Of a stretch of DNA of 64,000 nt, positions 9,304 through 17,718 are shown piece after piece (position 1 is the stretch's first letter; each line of letters begins with the position of its first letter). The notes below the pieces were generated by a model, which worked only from the letters and a program-made list of their open reading frames with translations, made no database searches and was not told the origin of the DNA. A program made the position numbers and the translations under genes. This DNA is from an uncultured Alphaproteobacteria bacterium (lineage in GTDB: Bacteria > Pseudomonadota > Alphaproteobacteria > Micropepsales > Micropepsaceae), in contig CAIUCH010000049.1 in assembly GCA_903897605.1 (NCBI GenBank), forward strand, positions 22,978 through 86,977, in the 5' to 3' direction.

Positions 9304-9813
9304 TCAGGCTGCTTCAGAATCAGCCGCTGCGCTCTGGCTGCCCGTGTCGCTGCCTTCAAAATCATTGCAGGGGCGCGACCGGCCCAGCACCCGACGCTCC
9401 ACCACATCCGCGAGCGAAACCGATGACAGGAAGACATGGATCTGCTGACCCAGTTCCTCCCACAGATCATGGGTAACGCAGCGCGCGCCGGTCTTGGTGC
9501 AACCCTTGGAGCCATCCGGCCGGCAACGCGTCGCCGCGATCGGCTCATCCACTGCCACGATGATGTCGGCGATGCGCAATTCGGCTGAAGGCCGGGCCAG
9601 GCGATAACCGCCGCCGGGACCGCGCACGCTGGTGACCAACCCGCCGCGCCGGAGCTTGGCAAAAAGCTGCTCCAGATAGGAAAGGGAAATGTCCTGGCGT
9701 TCGGCGATATCCGCCAGCGCCACCGGCTTTGATTGACCAATGGATTCCGGCGCGTGTCCGGCCAGATCGGCCATCGCCATCACCGCATAGCGTCCTTTGG
9801 TGCTCAATCGCAT
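9304..9813 (-). CDS. iscR: Rrf2 family Fe-S regulator IscR
   Basis: A DNA-binding sensor of Fe-S status, 169 residues, first gene of the operon. The Rrf2 winged helix is clear (MRLSTKGRYAVMAMADLA, then SYLEQLFAKLRRGGLV and SVRGPGGGYRLA). The cluster ligands are present as C97, C105, C112 and H115. The spacing, C-x7-C-x6-C-x2-H, is looser than the C-x5-C-x5-C-x2-H of E. coli. The ribosome site AAGGAGAT lies just before ATG 9813. It likely represses its own promoter through the site at 9926-9950. Confidence 0.93.
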   Translation of the reverse strand: MRLSTKGRYAVMAMADLAGHAPESIGQSKPVALADIAERQDISLSYLEQLFAKLRRGGLVTSVRGPGGGYRLARPSAELRIADIIVAVDEPIAATRCRPDGSKGCTKTGARCVTHDLWEELGQQIHVFLSSVSLADVVERRVLGRSRPCNDFEGSDTGSQSAAADSEAA

Positions 9814-9917
9814 GACCGATCTCCTTCAAATGATGGCGTTTTTTCTTGGGGCTTCAGGACCGCTTGGTGTAAGAAGCGCGGCCCGCCCTGGAAAAAAGCC
9901 TGAATTCCAGCAGGAGG

Positions 9918-9946
9918 GATATAGATTTCCCGACCGACACGGTCAA
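9918..9946 (-). promoter_or_regulatory. Promoter of the iscR-suf operon
   Basis: Read on the minus strand, TTGACC (plus-strand 9941-9946) and TATATC (9918-9923) are separated by exactly 17 bases, a close fit to a sigma-70 promoter. Transcription would start near 9911, about 100 bases before iscR. The -35 box lies inside the candidate IscR operator. Confidence 0.75.
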
Positions 9947-9950
9947 GTAT
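9926..9950. promoter_or_regulatory. Candidate IscR type 1 operator
   Basis: The 25-base site has half-sites CCCGACC and GGTCAAGTAT around a 5-base centre. It fits the published E. coli type 1 IscR pattern (ATASYYGACT-N5-AGTCRRSTAT) at most positions, the right half matching 9 of 10. It covers the -35 box and spacer of the iscR-suf promoter, where bound IscR would block polymerase. That the local IscR reads this motif is inferred. Confidence 0.65.
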
Positions 9951-10080
9951 TAACCCGTTTTACCACCTGTCGTTTACTAAGTCATTGAAAATTAACAGTT
10001 TTCTTATGACATCTGCGAACGAAAACCCGAGTACTCCGCTATGCTAATGCTGCAGGCCCGCCATCCGGCAGGAAAAACCC

Positions 10081-10737
10081 ATGCCTGACATTATTCTCCC
10101 CGGTTCGGCCGGCCGCATCGAAGCCCGCTATCAGCGCCAAAAGGCGCCCGGCGCGCCCATGGCGCTGGTGCTGCACCCGCACCCCCAATTCGGCGGAACG
10201 ATGAACAATCCGCTGGTCTATGAACTGTTTCATATGTTCCACGGTTTGGGCTGCACCACCGTGCGGTTCAATTTCCGCGGCGTGGGACGTAGCCAGGGCA
10301 GCTTCGACAATGGCTCAGGCGAATTGTCCGACGCCGCCGCGATATTGGATTGGATGAACACGCTTTATCCCAATCCCTCGAATGTCTGGGTCTGCGGCAT
10401 CTCGTTCGGCGCCTGGATCGGCATGCAGCTTTTGATGCGCCGGCCCGAGATCACCGGCTTCGTTTCCATCGCCCCGCCTGCCAGCATGTATGACTTCGCC
10501 TTCCTGGCACCCTGCCCGGCTTCGGGCCTGATCGTGCATGGCACCAAGGACAATGTGGTGCCGGAAGCCGATGTTCAGAAATTGGTGGATCGCCTCACCG
10601 CCCAGAAAGGCATCAAGATCACCTACAACAAGATCGAAGGTGCCAACCATTTCTTCGACAAGCATGAAGCCGATGTGGTGGAGACGGTGAAAGAGTATGT
10701 CTCCAACATGATGAGCAAGCCGCGCGAAGGCCGGTAG
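10081..10737 (+). CDS. Alpha/beta hydrolase, serine-esterase like
   Basis: A small alpha/beta hydrolase (218 residues) close to the YqiA/KANL3-like proteins common in alphaproteobacteria. The nucleophile elbow is GISFGAWIG (S108), the acid is D157 in HGTKDNVVP, and the base is H190 in EGANHFF. The oxyanion region is LHPHPQFGGTMNN. There is no signal peptide, so it is cytoplasmic; the substrate is unknown. The ATG is preceded by AGGA at 7 bases. The gene diverges from iscR across a 267-base spacer that also holds the suf promoter. Confidence 0.85.
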   Translation: MPDIILPGSAGRIEARYQRQKAPGAPMALVLHPHPQFGGTMNNPLVYELFHMFHGLGCTTVRFNFRGVGRSQGSFDNGSGELSDAAAILDWMNTLYPNPSNVWVCGISFGAWIGMQLLMRRPEITGFVSIAPPASMYDFAFLAPCPASGLIVHGTKDNVVPEADVQKLVDRLTAQKGIKITYNKIEGANHFFDKHEADVVETVKEYVSNMMSKPREGR

Positions 10738-10835
10738 GCGCGATCTTTTTTGCGTCCTGAGTTCGTCGCTCGTCGCTCATGTACTATTTGTACACGTCGC
10801 TCCTCGCTCCTGCTCAGATCACAAAAATCTTCGCG
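10735..10835. repeat. Nested-hairpin spacer (family with 13410-13468)
   Basis: Between convergent genes lies a nested inverted structure. The outer arms are GGCGCGATCTTTTTT and its imperfect complement ending in CTTCGCGCC; inside these are CCTGAG / CTCAG, and in the centre TGTAC-TATTT-GTACA (10780-10794). It also contains GTTCGTCGCTCG (10761-10772) and CGCTCCTC (10798-10805). Both boxes recur in the same order around another hairpin after tyrS. It may act as a bidirectional terminator. Confidence 0.6.
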
Positions 10836-10854
10836 CCTGCTCTGCGCAGGATGC

Positions 10855-11961
10855 TCAACTCTTACGATGATATCTGCCGCCGGTCATCGGCTGCTTGACG
10901 CCCGTGGTGGTGGGCAGCGAGAGCGGCAACCCTTTTTTCGAGCGCATTGCCAGATAGGCGAAGCCTTCCGCTTCCATGGCATCGCCATCCCAGCCGGCAT
11001 CCTTGGCCGTCAGGACCGGCGCGTTTACCCGGGCCCTAAGCTGATCCATCATAAATGTGTTGTGCCGTCCGCCGCCGGAAATGATCCAGATCGCGGCCGG
11101 TTCGGGAAAATGTTCTCGCGCCCGCGCCAGGGATGCGGCGGTAAAGGCGGTCAAGGTCGCCGCCCCATCCTGCGGCGACAGGCCTTCGACCGCCTCGCTG
11201 CCGAAATCCAGCCGGTCCAGCGACTTGGCCGGTGGACGGTCGAAGAAGGGATTGCCCAGCATCTTGGCCAACGCCGCGTCGTTCACTTTTCCGGTCCGTG
11301 CAAAGGCGCCATCCTCGTCCACGGGCTTGCCGCTATGTCGGTGCATCCAGTCATCGATCGGCGCGTTGCCGGGACCGGTATCGAAGGCGATCACCGTGTC
11401 GCCGGATATATAAGTGACCTGCGCGACCCCGCCGATGTTGCTAAGGACCAGCGGCGTGGGCAGTCCCGACCGCCTGGCCAGAACCGCATGATACAGAGGC
11501 ATCAGCGGTGCACCCTGGCCGCCCGCCTGGACATCGGCGGTGCGAAAATCATTGACCACATCGATCCCGATCATCCGGGCCAGCACCGCGCCATCGCCGA
11601 TCTGCCAGGTCCAGTGACGCTCCGGCCGGTGCAGAATGGTCTGGCCGTGAAAACCCACCAGCGCGACCTGGCCCGGCGTCAATCCGGCCTTCTTCAACAG
11701 TGCCTTGACGGCTTCGGCATGGGCTTCGGTGAGATGCCGTTCGGCGTCGCGAATGGCATAGGGCACGGGTGCACCCTCGGCCACGCCGCGGGCCTCTTCC
11801 AGCGCGGCGCGCAGCAAGGCCCGGGTGGGCGCGTCATAGGGAATTGTGAGGCTGGCCAGAGGCCGGGCGATATCCTCGCCATCGGTCTCGATCAGGGCGG
11901 CATCGACGCCGTCCAGCGAGGTCCCGCTCATCAGGCCAATGACTTTCGAGATTTCCGGCAT
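10855..11961 (-). CDS. anmK: Anhydro-N-acetylmuramic acid kinase
   Basis: AnmK phosphorylates and opens 1,6-anhydro-MurNAc released during cell-wall turnover, giving MurNAc-6-phosphate for recycling. The protein has 368 residues. The ATP-binding signature MSGTSLDGVDAAL lies at residues 11-23, followed by VGFHGQTILHRP, an active-site segment, the NIGGVAQVTYI strand, and FDTGPGNAPIDDWM. Many alphaproteobacteria carry anmK next to tyrS in this divergent arrangement. The partner enzyme MurQ is not in the window. Confidence 0.95.
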   Translation of the reverse strand: MPEISKVIGLMSGTSLDGVDAALIETDGEDIARPLASLTIPYDAPTRALLRAALEEARGVAEGAPVPYAIRDAERHLTEAHAEAVKALLKKAGLTPGQVALVGFHGQTILHRPERHWTWQIGDGAVLARMIGIDVVNDFRTADVQAGGQGAPLMPLYHAVLARRSGLPTPLVLSNIGGVAQVTYISGDTVIAFDTGPGNAPIDDWMHRHSGKPVDEDGAFARTGKVNDAALAKMLGNPFFDRPPAKSLDRLDFGSEAVEGLSPQDGAATLTAFTAASLARAREHFPEPAAIWIISGGGRHNTFMMDQLRARVNAPVLTAKDAGWDGDAMEAEGFAYLAMRSKKGLPLSLPTTTGVKQPMTGGRYHRKS

Positions 11962-11992
11962 TTATGCTATGGCCCGTCTGGCACGTTGATCC

Positions 11993-12078
11993 CCCAACTG
12001 TCTCAGCTCGGGCCGGCTTCGCCTCACCCTGGCTAGGACATCTTCTCTCGCCGATAGCTTGGCTATGCGGGGGAAGAA
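11993..12078 (+). repeat. Two-hairpin intergenic repeat, copy 2 (diverged)
   Basis: The divergent spacer between anmK and tyrS matches copy 1 from end to end: CCCCC-AACTGTCT, a GGCCGGCTTCGCC-type hairpin, CTAGGACATCT, then GCCGATAGCTTGGCTATGCGGGGG and AAGAAAGC. The second hairpin keeps compensating changes (ATAGC-TTG-GCTAT for ATGGC-TTC-GCCAT). The repeat supplies a false upstream TTG start (12059) for tyrS. Confidence 0.7.
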
Positions 12079-12094
12079 AGCCAGAGCCTATACC

Positions 12095-13378
12095 ATGCCC
12101 GCCGCCCCGCAATTCCAGTCCGCGTTTCTGAAGACCTTCGCCGCCCGCGGAGCCTATTACGATTGTTCCGCGCCGAGCGATCTCGACGCGCTGTTCGGGC
12201 GTGAGCGCGTCACCGCCTATATTGGGTTCGACTGCACCGCCAAGTCCATGCATATCGGCAATCTGGTGCAGTTGATGACTTTGCGCCGGCTGCAGCAGGC
12301 GGGCCATCGCCCGATCCTGTTGATGGGCGGCGGCACCACCAAGGCGGGCGATCCGTCCGGCAAAGACGAGACGCGGCTGATCCTGACGCCCGATCAGATC
12401 AACGCCAACAAGCAATCCATGCTGAACGGCGTGAAGCATCTGCTGAAATTCGGCGACGGGCCGTCGGACGCCATCATGGTGGACAATGCCGAATGGCTGG
12501 ACAAGCTGGAATACATTCCCTTCCTGCGCGAAGTGGGACGGCATTTCTCGGTCAACCGCATGCTGACCATGGACAGCGTGCGGTTGCGGCTTGAGCGCGA
12601 CCAGCCCATGTCATTCCTGGAATTCAATTATTCCATCATGCAGGCCTATGACTTTGTCGAATTGTACAAGCGCTATGGCTGCCGCCTGCAATCCTCCGGC
12701 TCGGACCAGTGGGGCAATGTCGTTTCCGGCATTGAACTGGGGCGGCGCATGGAAAGTGCACAGCTTTTCGGATTGACCACGCCGCTGATCACCACCTCCT
12801 CGGGCGCCAAGATGGGCAAGACCGCGACGGGGGCAGTGTGGCTGAACCAAGACTTGCTCAGCGTCTATGATTACTGGCAGTTCTGGCGCAACACCGAGGA
12901 TGGCGATGTCGGCCGTTTCCTGCGCCTCTTCACCGACATGGCGGAATCCGAGATTGCGCGGCTGGAGCAACTGCAAGGCGCGGAACTGAACGACGCAAAA
13001 AAAGCCTTGGCCACCGGGGCCACCGCGATCCTGCACGGCCTGGACGCGGCGGAACGCGCCGCCGAAACCGCGCGGCGGGCATTTGAAGAAGGCGCGTCCA
13101 TTGGTTTGCCAACGATTGAGTGGAGTTGGTCGGAAGGAGACGTCTCTAGCGGACAGAGCTTCGATCTTCGAACAGCGGCAGCATTATTGAAAGCTTCGGG
13201 GCTCGCTTCATCACTATCGGATGCTCGTCGAAAAATTGACGAAAACGCTGTCCGGATAAATGATGTGCTCGTTGAACAACACACCCGCCTGTTCAATCGA
13301 AACGAGATTGACCCTCAGACAGGCGCTTTCAAAGTGCAGTACGGCAAGAAGAAGATCGTACTAGTAAAACCAGTATAA
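12095..13378 (+). CDS. tyrS: Tyrosyl-tRNA synthetase
   Basis: TyrRS of 427 residues, charging tRNA-Tyr. The class I signatures are HIGN at 53-56 (after FDCTAKS) and KMGKT at 239-243, in the place of KMSKS. A C-terminal S4-type RNA-binding domain follows. I start the gene at ATG 12095; the in-frame TTG at 12059 lies inside an intergenic repeat. Codon choice changes visibly from about 13097 to the stop, with many A/T-ending codons against the GC-rich body. A second, more typical version of the S4 end lies downstream (13466-13612), which suggests that the 3' end of this gene was replaced. Confidence 0.95.
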   Translation: MPAAPQFQSAFLKTFAARGAYYDCSAPSDLDALFGRERVTAYIGFDCTAKSMHIGNLVQLMTLRRLQQAGHRPILLMGGGTTKAGDPSGKDETRLILTPDQINANKQSMLNGVKHLLKFGDGPSDAIMVDNAEWLDKLEYIPFLREVGRHFSVNRMLTMDSVRLRLERDQPMSFLEFNYSIMQAYDFVELYKRYGCRLQSSGSDQWGNVVSGIELGRRMESAQLFGLTTPLITTSSGAKMGKTATGAVWLNQDLLSVYDYWQFWRNTEDGDVGRFLRLFTDMAESEIARLEQLQGAELNDAKKALATGATAILHGLDAAERAAETARRAFEEGASIGLPTIEWSWSEGDVSSGQSFDLRTAAALLKASGLASSLSDARRKIDENAVRINDVLVEQHTRLFNRNEIDPQTGAFKVQYGKKKIVLVKPV

Positions 13379-13409
13379 CCCGCGCGCGCCCTTCGCTTGC
13401 GCTTCGGGC

Positions 13410-13468
13410 GTTCGTCGCTCGAAATGGTCCGCTGGACCATTTCGTTTGCCGTCGGCAAAACGCTCCTC
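13410..13468. repeat. Hairpin spacer between the two tyrS tails
   Basis: GTTCGTCGCTCG (13410-13421) is followed by a perfect 10-bp hairpin, GAAATGGTCC-GCT-GGACCATTTC (13421-13443), then the palindrome TTTGCCG-T-CGGCAAA and CGCTCCTC (13461-13468). The two boxes and their order match the spacer at 10735-10835. The last box lies exactly where the displaced tyrS tail begins. Confidence 0.65.
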
Positions 13469-13612
13469 ACGATCGCCAACAATGGATTGAAACTGAACGA
13501 TGTAGCAATCAGCGATCCCCGGCTGGTGGTAGATGCGTCATCGCTCAACGCGGATGGCGTTCTGAAGCTCTCCAGCGGCAAGAAAAAGCACGTCCTGGTG
13601 AAGCCAGCCTAG
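13466..13612 (+). pseudogene. Displaced 3' end of tyrS (S4 domain tail)
   Basis: The frame reads TIANNGLKLNDVAISD... and ends in GKKKHVLVKPA followed by a stop. It aligns with the end of the intact TyrS, which has KIDENAVRINDVLVEQ... and GKKKIVLVKPV. The fragment is GC-rich like the surrounding genes and looks like the ordinary alphaproteobacterial TyrS C-terminus. It has no credible start or ribosome site of its own. I read it as the original 3' end of tyrS, left behind after a homologous tail was joined to the gene. Confidence 0.8.
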
Positions 13613-16600
13613 TTAGGCGACACCTTTGGCGTCGTGGCCGGCGCGTTCGACGGTGCATTGGCCGCCGTCGGCATATGGCCTTCGAATATCCGGCGCAGGA
13701 TACCCGGCGTCAGCACCGACAGGGGATTGACGTCGATCTTGGGTTGATCGGCATTGCCGGTAGCCGAATAGGTGACGCCGAACACGCCTTCGCCTTTCTT
13801 CGACACCAGCACATCGCCCAGCAGGGGAATATTGCCCAATACCGAGTTGAGCCCATAGGCGGGCACCAGCGAACCTTTCAGCGCGACCTGATTTTTGGGC
13901 CTGTCGATATAACCGTCTGCCGTGGCGCCGATGGCGCGGCCACGCACCCGGGCATCGTGCACGCTGACGACATTGTTCTTGGATGAGAATGGCATGTTCA
14001 GGTTTTCGATCGAGATCCCGTCGCCGCCCATCAGATCGCCCATGCCGGTCAGCGAGCCCGCCGAGAAGAGACGCGCCAGCAAGGGCTGATTCACGACTTG
14101 GAAATCGTCGATGTCGAGCGTGCCCTGATAATCCGGCGTGGTTGTGCCAGATTCAGGATCATTGGCCCCGCCGGGCAGGGTCGCGACCAGCTTGAGTTTT
14201 CCGCCCTTGATGCTCTGGAAGTCGAACAGGCCCCGGATCAATTGGCCGGCATCGCCGGCATTGAGCGTCAACTTGCGGCCAGCCGCGCTGTTCTCGATGT
14301 CGCCGCCGATCATCGCCTTGCCGATGCCGCCCGAGAAGGACAGAGCTGACGGACGGTTGCCGATCCCGGCAAGATCGAGATTGAACGGCGCGATCGCGAC
14401 GCCATCGCGCATCGCAAGCCGGTCGAGCTTGGCATCGATGTGAAACGGCCCGGTCGGTGTATCGTCCCGGGTGGTCTGGCCGCTCACGGTGGTGCCACTC
14501 ACGTCACCCACATTGCGCCCGATCAGCGAGCCGTCCAGGGAATGACCCCGCAGCACATAATCGTCGCCCGCGGCGCTACGCGTGAGCGTGAAGGACAGAT
14601 CGTTCAAGGGACCCATTTTGGCCGAGGCGAAGCTCAGCACCGCGAGCGATCCGGCGCGGTCGAAATTGGCGGTGCCATTGGCGGCAATATTGGGGCCGGT
14701 CACACGGATGACTTCGTCATGGATGATGTCGCCGGGCCCGAAATTGACCATGATGTGGCCGGCCGCCGCCTGGCCGGGCTGCTTGCCCAGATGCAGAATG
14801 GGAATTGCCAATGCCGCATTGGTAAGATCCAAAGAGACATCCGCTGTGGTGAGTTGGCCGCGATGGCCCTGAATATCGGCATTTGTCATGACCGGCCCGG
14901 TCAGGATGTTCTGCAATCCCACGCTTAAGGATTGGCGCGCCGCATCGGTCATCACGCCTTTGGCGCTAATCCGGGTGGTGATGGGCTGCGCGGTCCTGAA
15001 GTCCTCCACCCAGTCGATCGTCAGGCGCGCATCGGCGAGCGAGACGGCGCCGGTCTGGTGCAGATGTGCGTTGTCGATATCGAAATTGACCGCGCCATTG
15101 GCGAGCTTCAAGCGCCCCAGCGCCACGGCAAAATCGCTCACCTGTGCCTTGACGGAAATTCCCACCGCGTCCACCGCAAGATCCTGGAGCATGGGGACAG
15201 TGAAGGCGAGATCGGCGCTGGCGGATCCCTTGGTCTGCCTGGGATCGATGCCGAAACGGGTGGGATAACCCAGCGGCTTCATATCGATAAGGGTCATGAT
15301 CTCCGGCATCTGGCCATCGACATGAGCGGTAAATTGCCCTGCCGTTCCGTGGACATGCAAAGTGGGAATCACGGCATGGCCGCCGCGAACCGTCAAATTG
15401 CCGACATGCCCGCCATCGAAATCGGCGGTAAAAGTGTCGCCCAGCAAAGTGGCATTGCCGGAGACACCCGTCACGTGGGTAAGGCCTTTGACGTAGCTGC
15501 CTTCCACGCCGGTCATCAGGAAGGTGAGTTTGACGGAATCGTCGGGCAAGACATCCTGATCCAGCAACCCGACCGGGAAATGCGTTTCAAAACTCATCGG
15601 CCCCAATGAGCCGGCGAAGATATTGGCGGCAATCCACTCGCGCGCGCCCGCCACCGCCGGCAATGGCCAATAATGCAGCAAGGTGCGCACCGGCAGCGGC
15701 GCCAGCCTGCCCGTGAGGTCCAGCCCAGGCGCCTGACCGTCCGCGCCCAAGGTGATGCTGCCGTTGGCGGACAATGCGAAGGCAGGCGCGATCAGGTTGG
15801 CGTGCGCGACATTGAGCGTGCGGGACGCGACCTGGTAATCGCCGTCAAGCTGCAGAGACTGAAAGCCCACGGCATCGGCAAAGATGCCCGGCATGTTGAG
15901 CGCGATACGCGAGGAGGAAAGTCCGGCGCTGATACTGCTCAGCCCTTGCTGATCATAATGAAAATCCGCCCCGCCCTTGAAACGCATGATGCCTTCGCGG
16001 GTGTCGAACGATGCCTGGTTCAGCGCAAGATGGTTCTTCACGCCGTCATAGTTGCCATTGATATGCAGCTGGCGCGCATGCAGCACGCCGCCCTTCAACG
16101 CCTTCAGCGGCAGTTCACCGACCGCCGTCACGTCAAAATCGGCGCGGGTGATATGCGCGCCGGGCGCCACGCTAAAACGTGCGGCCAGGTTGACCGACAA
16201 TGCGATGTCTTTCAGAGGGCTGAACAAGGCGGCGTTGGCGGCCAACCCACGCAGATCAAGGCCGGTGACCAGCGCCGTGCCGTTGATCGGTCCCTTATCC
16301 GGCGGCAAGGTGACATCGGCTTTGACATGGGCAGTCCTGCCGGAAACCATCACATCGGCATCGAAATGCAATGCGATGGCATCGCCTTTTGCCGCCATTG
16401 CCAGGCTGGCTTTGGGCGCGACCGCATGCAGCCCGGTGGCCTCGTCGATCACTGCAAGGCGTGCGTTGCGAACCGCGAAGCTTTGCAATCCGGTCGTGGA
16501 GCCTTTGGCCTCGATCACATCGTTGAGGCGCGTCAGGACATCATTGGCGGCCTTATCGCCCTCGGCGCCTAGTCGAATGCCGCCTTCCTTCATGTGCACC

Positions 16601-17064
16601 AGGGTAAGTTGCACACCGACCAGCGTAATGCGTTGCACTTGCACCTGGCCGGAGAGGAAGGGCCGCGCCGCCAGCGAGATGTCGGCCTTTGGCGCGTCGG
16701 CGACGACACGGCCCTTGCTGTCGAGAATTTTGGCGCCCAGCACCACCAGATTGACCTTACCTTCGTCGCGGCTCCACTCAATCGCGGCCTGGTCATATTG
16801 AAGCGTGATGCCGGGCAGCGCCTGCCGGATCGCGCCGGCCAGAGTTCCCTGCAGAGGTCCCAGCGAAACCGGTCCCAGCAGGAGGCGAATGCCCGCACCG
16901 ACCACGAAAAACACCATGGCCGCCACCAGGCCGCCCACGCAAATGGCGGCGCCGCTGATGTGGTGAGCCTTGATGATGTTGGCGAAAGGCAATCTCAAAG
17001 GGGCTGGTCCGGGCTGGAAAGCGGAAACATTATCGCAAGTGTTGGGCCTAAAAAGGGCAGACAA
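13609..17064 (-). CDS. AsmA-like/YhdP-type DUF3971 protein
   Basis: A very large protein (1151 residues) with one membrane segment near the N-terminus (about 40-64) and an extended beta-rich region facing the periplasm. The end carries the AsmA_2/YhdP signature: VPAYGLNSVLGNIPLLGDVL, then VNPLSVLTPGILRRIFEG at about 1115-1132. The DUF3971 region is recognisable in the middle. Related proteins in E. coli (YhdP, TamB, YdbH) form bridge-like channels that move phospholipid to the outer membrane; that role is inferred here. Its stop overlaps that of the displaced tyrS tail on the other strand. Confidence 0.85.
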   Translation of the reverse strand: MSALFRPNTCDNVSAFQPGPAPLRLPFANIIKAHHISGAAICVGGLVAAMVFFVVGAGIRLLLGPVSLGPLQGTLAGAIRQALPGITLQYDQAAIEWSRDEGKVNLVVLGAKILDSKGRVVADAPKADISLAARPFLSGQVQVQRITLVGVQLTLVHMKEGGIRLGAEGDKAANDVLTRLNDVIEAKGSTTGLQSFAVRNARLAVIDEATGLHAVAPKASLAMAAKGDAIALHFDADVMVSGRTAHVKADVTLPPDKGPINGTALVTGLDLRGLAANAALFSPLKDIALSVNLAARFSVAPGAHITRADFDVTAVGELPLKALKGGVLHARQLHINGNYDGVKNHLALNQASFDTREGIMRFKGGADFHYDQQGLSSISAGLSSSRIALNMPGIFADAVGFQSLQLDGDYQVASRTLNVAHANLIAPAFALSANGSITLGADGQAPGLDLTGRLAPLPVRTLLHYWPLPAVAGAREWIAANIFAGSLGPMSFETHFPVGLLDQDVLPDDSVKLTFLMTGVEGSYVKGLTHVTGVSGNATLLGDTFTADFDGGHVGNLTVRGGHAVIPTLHVHGTAGQFTAHVDGQMPEIMTLIDMKPLGYPTRFGIDPRQTKGSASADLAFTVPMLQDLAVDAVGISVKAQVSDFAVALGRLKLANGAVNFDIDNAHLHQTGAVSLADARLTIDWVEDFRTAQPITTRISAKGVMTDAARQSLSVGLQNILTGPVMTNADIQGHRGQLTTADVSLDLTNAALAIPILHLGKQPGQAAAGHIMVNFGPGDIIHDEVIRVTGPNIAANGTANFDRAGSLAVLSFASAKMGPLNDLSFTLTRSAAGDDYVLRGHSLDGSLIGRNVGDVSGTTVSGQTTRDDTPTGPFHIDAKLDRLAMRDGVAIAPFNLDLAGIGNRPSALSFSGGIGKAMIGGDIENSAAGRKLTLNAGDAGQLIRGLFDFQSIKGGKLKLVATLPGGANDPESGTTTPDYQGTLDIDDFQVVNQPLLARLFSAGSLTGMGDLMGGDGISIENLNMPFSSKNNVVSVHDARVRGRAIGATADGYIDRPKNQVALKGSLVPAYGLNSVLGNIPLLGDVLVSKKGEGVFGVTYSATGNADQPKIDVNPLSVLTPGILRRIFEGHMPTAANAPSNAPATTPKVSPN

Positions 17065-17155
17065 CCCAGCATCTTGTAAAGATATTTACGGGTTGCACCG
17101 GCCTTACGGGTCCCCCTAAGTTAAGCCTAACGGCATTTTTTGGGCTGATGGCGGC

Positions 17156-17620
17156 ATGACTTTGGAAGCAGGCGACAAGACCCCAACCTTCAAACTTGCG
17201 ACCGACGATGGGGGCGAGGTATCGCGCGCCTCCCTCAAGGGCACACCGTTTGTGCTCTATTTCTACCCCAAGGACGACACCTCGGGATGTACCCGGGAAG
17301 CGGTGGATTTTTCCACCGCCGCTGCCAAATTCGCCAAGCTGGGCATTCCGGTGATCGGGGTTTCCAAGGACAGTTTGGCGTCACACGAAAAATTCCGCAA
17401 AAAACACAAGCTCAAACTCACCTTGGCCTCCGACCCCGATATCAAGATGGCGCAGGATTGGGGCGTGTGGCTCCAGAAGAGCTTGTATGGCCGCAAGTAT
17501 ATGGGAATAGAGCGGGCGACCTTTCTGGTCGATGCCAAGGGCGTGATCGTGGAAGCCTGGCACAAAGTCAAAGTCCCCGGACATGTGGAGGCCGTGCTCG
17601 CAGCGGCCAAAAAACTGTGA
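17156..17620 (+). CDS. bcp: Thioredoxin-dependent thiol peroxidase (Bcp/PrxQ)
   Basis: A peroxiredoxin of the Bcp/PrxQ family, 154 residues, reducing peroxides in the cytoplasm. The active-site loop FYPKDDTSGCTREA contains the peroxidatic cysteine. It is the only cysteine in the protein: the resolving cysteine five positions later is Val, so this is a 1-Cys form that needs an outside thiol. It diverges from the AsmA-like gene across 91 bases. Confidence 0.92.
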   Translation: MTLEAGDKTPTFKLATDDGGEVSRASLKGTPFVLYFYPKDDTSGCTREAVDFSTAAAKFAKLGIPVIGVSKDSLASHEKFRKKHKLKLTLASDPDIKMAQDWGVWLQKSLYGRKYMGIERATFLVDAKGVIVEAWHKVKVPGHVEAVLAAAKKL

Positions 17621-17718
17621 AACTCAATTGGCGGTTCGGACCGCGCCTGGCCTCGCGATCGTTTTTCTGGCAGCGGATTGGCAAGAAGCGCGGCCGTGAA
17701 GCCTCGCCGCATGACAGC

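Noticed and set aside
12059..12094. Upstream TTG start for tyrS adding 12 residues
   Set aside because: The extension is translated intergenic repeat (copy 2), and ATG 12095 fits the family start.
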